In this document: positions 61,865 through 63,477 of the stretch, piece after piece
How positions within the stretch are numbered: the first letter of the stretch is position 1
How the letters are laid out: the number at the start of each line of letters is the position of its first letter
Assembly (NCBI GenBank): GCA_913056335.1
Contig: CAJXLX010000003.1
Coordinates: 1-63,477, forward strand
Direction: 5' to 3'
From: an uncultured Rhodothermaceae bacterium
Lineage (GTDB): Bacteria > Bacteroidota > Rhodothermia > Rhodothermales > Salinibacteraceae
Length of the DNA: 63,477 nt
Notes under the pieces: generated by a model
What the model saw: only the letters and a program-made list of their open reading frames with translations
Told to the model about the DNA's origin: nothing
The model's database searches: none
Position numbers and translations under genes: made by a program

Positions 61865-63477
61865 ATGGCGAAGGTAGACGTCTCAATGCCCAAAATGGGC
61901 GAGAGTATTACAGAAGGTACGGTCATTGTCTGGCATAAACAGCCCGGCGACGAGGTTGAGCAAGACGAAACGCTGCTCGAAATTGGCACCGACAAGGTGG
62001 ATACGGAGGTGCCCTCGCCCGCTGCAGGCACACTCGACGAGATTCTCGTTGAGGAGGGCGACACCGTTGAGGTAGGCACCATCATCGCCCGTTTGGAAAC
62101 CGAAGCCGAGGCCACCAGCGAAGATGCAGCCGCCTCTCCGGTTCCAGACGCTGCCGACGATACCGCCGACAACCCTGATGCGCCTGGCGAAGCTGCGGAG
62201 GATCTTGCTGCAGACGCCCCTGCCGAGCCGCCAGCGGGCGATGGCGCCGCTCCCGAAACCGCCGAGGACATTGCTGAAGACATTGAGGTGGTGATGCCCA
62301 AAATGGGCGAAAGCATCACCGAGGGCACCATCATTGCCTGGTTCAAAGATGTGGGCGACCCGATTGACCTTGACGAAACGCTACTCGAAATTGGCACCGA
62401 CAAGGTGGATACGGAAGTCCCCTCGCCTGCTGCGGGCGTGCTCAAAGAGCGCCTCGTGGAAGAGGGTGACACCGTTGAGGTGGGCACCGTCATTGCTATC
62501 GTAGGTGCAGAAGCGTCGGCAGATGCCGCGGCCCCCGCCGACGGCGGCGACGCAGCACCCGCGAGTGAATCCGAACCGCAGTCCGAACCGGCCCCGCAGC
62601 CCGTGGCCAACGACGGGCGTCCCATTGCGCGACGCGGCGAAGACGGACAGTTCTTCTCGCCGCTGGTGCGGTCCATCGCTGAAACCGAAGGACTGAGCAT
62701 GAGCGAGCTGGAGTCTATCGATGGCTCTGGGCGCGAGGGGCGCGTCACCAAAGAAGACGTGCTCAGCTACCTCGAAACGCGCACGGCCCAGCCCGAACCG
62801 ACCGAATCGAAGCCCGAACCGGCTGCCGACAGCGGGGACACTGCTCCCACGCGCGAATCGGCTCCCGCACAGCCCACGCCCGCCCCGCAGGCTCCGGCAT
62901 CTCGCGCCCCGCAGCGCGGCAGTTACACCGTCGAAGCCGGGCCGAGCGAGGAGGAACTGAAGCAGCAGTACGGCGATCGCATCGAAGTGGTCGAAATGGA
63001 CCGCATGCGCAAGATCACCGCCGAGCATATGGTGCGCTCGAAGGCCACCTCGGCGCACGTCACCTCGTTTGCCGAGGCTGATGTGACCGGACTCGTCAAG
63101 TTTCGCGAACGCCACAAGGAGGCGTTCCAGGAGCGCGAGGGCGTCAAGCTCACGTTCACGCCGTTCTTTGTGCAGGCTGCTGTTGAGGCGCTGCGCGATC
63201 ATCCCACGCTGAACGCTTCGGTGGAGGGCGACAAAATCGTGCAGAAGAAAAACTACCACATCGGCATTGCCGTTGCCATTGGGCAGAAGGGCCTGCTGGC
63301 ACCGGTCATCCGCAACGCCGGCGACCTGAACGTGTCGGGACTGGCCCGCAAAATGGCCGATACCGCCGAGCGCGCCCGTTCGAAGCAGCTACAGCCCGAT
63401 GAATTGCAGGGCGGCACCTTTACCGTCACCAACATCGGCTCGCTGGGCTCGCTGATGGGCACGCCTGTCATTAACCA
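61865..63477 (+). CDS. 2-oxo acid dehydrogenase E2 (dihydrolipoyl acyltransferase), incomplete at window end
   Basis: The gene starts at ATG 61865 and is open to the edge (over 535 codons). It has two lipoyl domains (residues ~1-77 and ~140-215), each with the lipoylated Lys in TDKVDTEVPSPAAG, joined by Ala/Pro/Glu-rich linkers. A peripheral-subunit-binding domain lies near residue 263 (FFSPLVRSIAETEG, GREGRVTKEDVLSYLE), and the catalytic core begins near 370 (VVEMDRMRKITAEHMVRSK). The HxxxDG active site lies beyond the edge. Whether it serves the oxoglutarate, pyruvate or branched-chain complex cannot be told. Confidence 0.93.
   Translation, partial: MAKVDVSMPKMGESITEGTVIVWHKQPGDEVEQDETLLEIGTDKVDTEVPSPAAGTLDEILVEEGDTVEVGTIIARLETEAEATSEDAAASPVPDAADDTADNPDAPGEAAEDLAADAPAEPPAGDGAAPETAEDIAEDIEVVMPKMGESITEGTIIAWFKDVGDPIDLDETLLEIGTDKVDTEVPSPAAGVLKERLVEEGDTVEVGTVIAIVGAEASADAAAPADGGDAAPASESEPQSEPAPQPVANDGRPIARRGEDGQFFSPLVRSIAETEGLSMSELESIDGSGREGRVTKEDVLSYLETRTAQPEPTESKPEPAADSGDTAPTRESAPAQPTPAPQAPASRAPQRGSYTVEAGPSEEELKQQYGDRIEVVEMDRMRKITAEHMVRSKATSAHVTSFAEADVTGLVKFRERHKEAFQEREGVKLTFTPFFVQAAVEALRDHPTLNASVEGDKIVQKKNYHIGIAVAIGQKGLLAPVIRNAGDLNVSGLARKMADTAERARSKQLQPDELQGGTFTVTNIGSLGSLMGTPVIN

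Noticed and set aside
1-63477. CRISPR arrays, rRNA genes, prophage or secondary-metabolite clusters
   Set aside because: No regularly spaced repeats, no rRNA sequence, and no phage structural or large synthase genes are visible.

Overview
The window looks like a chromosomal segment of a halophilic Rhodothermota/Bacteroidota-type bacterium, near Salinibacter and its relatives. This rests on protein features, not on a database search. Most proteins are acidic and GC-rich. Starts generally lack a Shine-Dalgarno motif. There is a TonB receptor with a carboxypeptidase-like N-terminal domain, a large HExxHxxGxxH lipoprotein metalloprotease, and a small MGLF protein of a type I recall from Bacteroidota. 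Most of the window is ordinary housekeeping sequence.

Layout. 1-1430: AidB-like acyl-CoA dehydrogenase running in frame into what reads as a haloarchaeal class-III aminotransferase, probably an assembly chimera. 2.1-5.5 kb: MATE transporter and a LytS/LytR-type two-component pair. 5.5-9.2 kb: a rearranged region with a broken TPR gene, a lipoprotein, a MITE-like element and mutL, whose 3' end is duplicated upstream. 9.4-12.5 kb: TonB receptor beside a His/Cys-rich membrane protein, possibly metal-related. 13.3-25.3 kb: hydroxyacyl-CoA dehydrogenase, phoH, dapF, ccmB, an ADP-ribosylglycohydrolase/PLP-enzyme pair, an MtfA-like peptidase, then ppiD-tilS-hpt. 25.5-27.7 kb: a probable quinone-stress operon (MarR regulator, VOC dioxygenase, WrbA-type reductase) with a palindromic operator. 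27.8-44.7 kb: asparaginase, S41 peptidase, panC-panD, fumC, an HtrA protease, AbgT transporter, uvrC and an SpmA/SpmB pair. 44.8-50.2 kb: metalloprotease, outer-membrane protein and glgB. 50.3-51.6 kb: an AT-rich cassette with one ParB-like gene, bounded by a 49-bp direct repeat of the 3' end of yjbQ. 51.5-58.4 kb: yjbQ, a secreted endonuclease/phosphatase-like lipoprotein, lgt, hisS, a PTS IIA protein, an aspartate racemase-like protein and a lipoprotein. 58.9-63.5 kb: tRNA-Gln, prs, rplY, pth and the start of a two-lipoyl-domain E2 acyltransferase.

Two genome-scale themes run through it. One is a dispersed family of hairpin-rich, MITE-like repeats (copies near 1.5, 16.4, 25.4, 32.4 and 40.5 kb and degenerate ones elsewhere) sitting between genes. 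The other is the small cassette at 50.4-51.5 kb, the best candidate for something undescribed: it has attachment-site-like repeats and a foreign composition, but no recombinase of its own.
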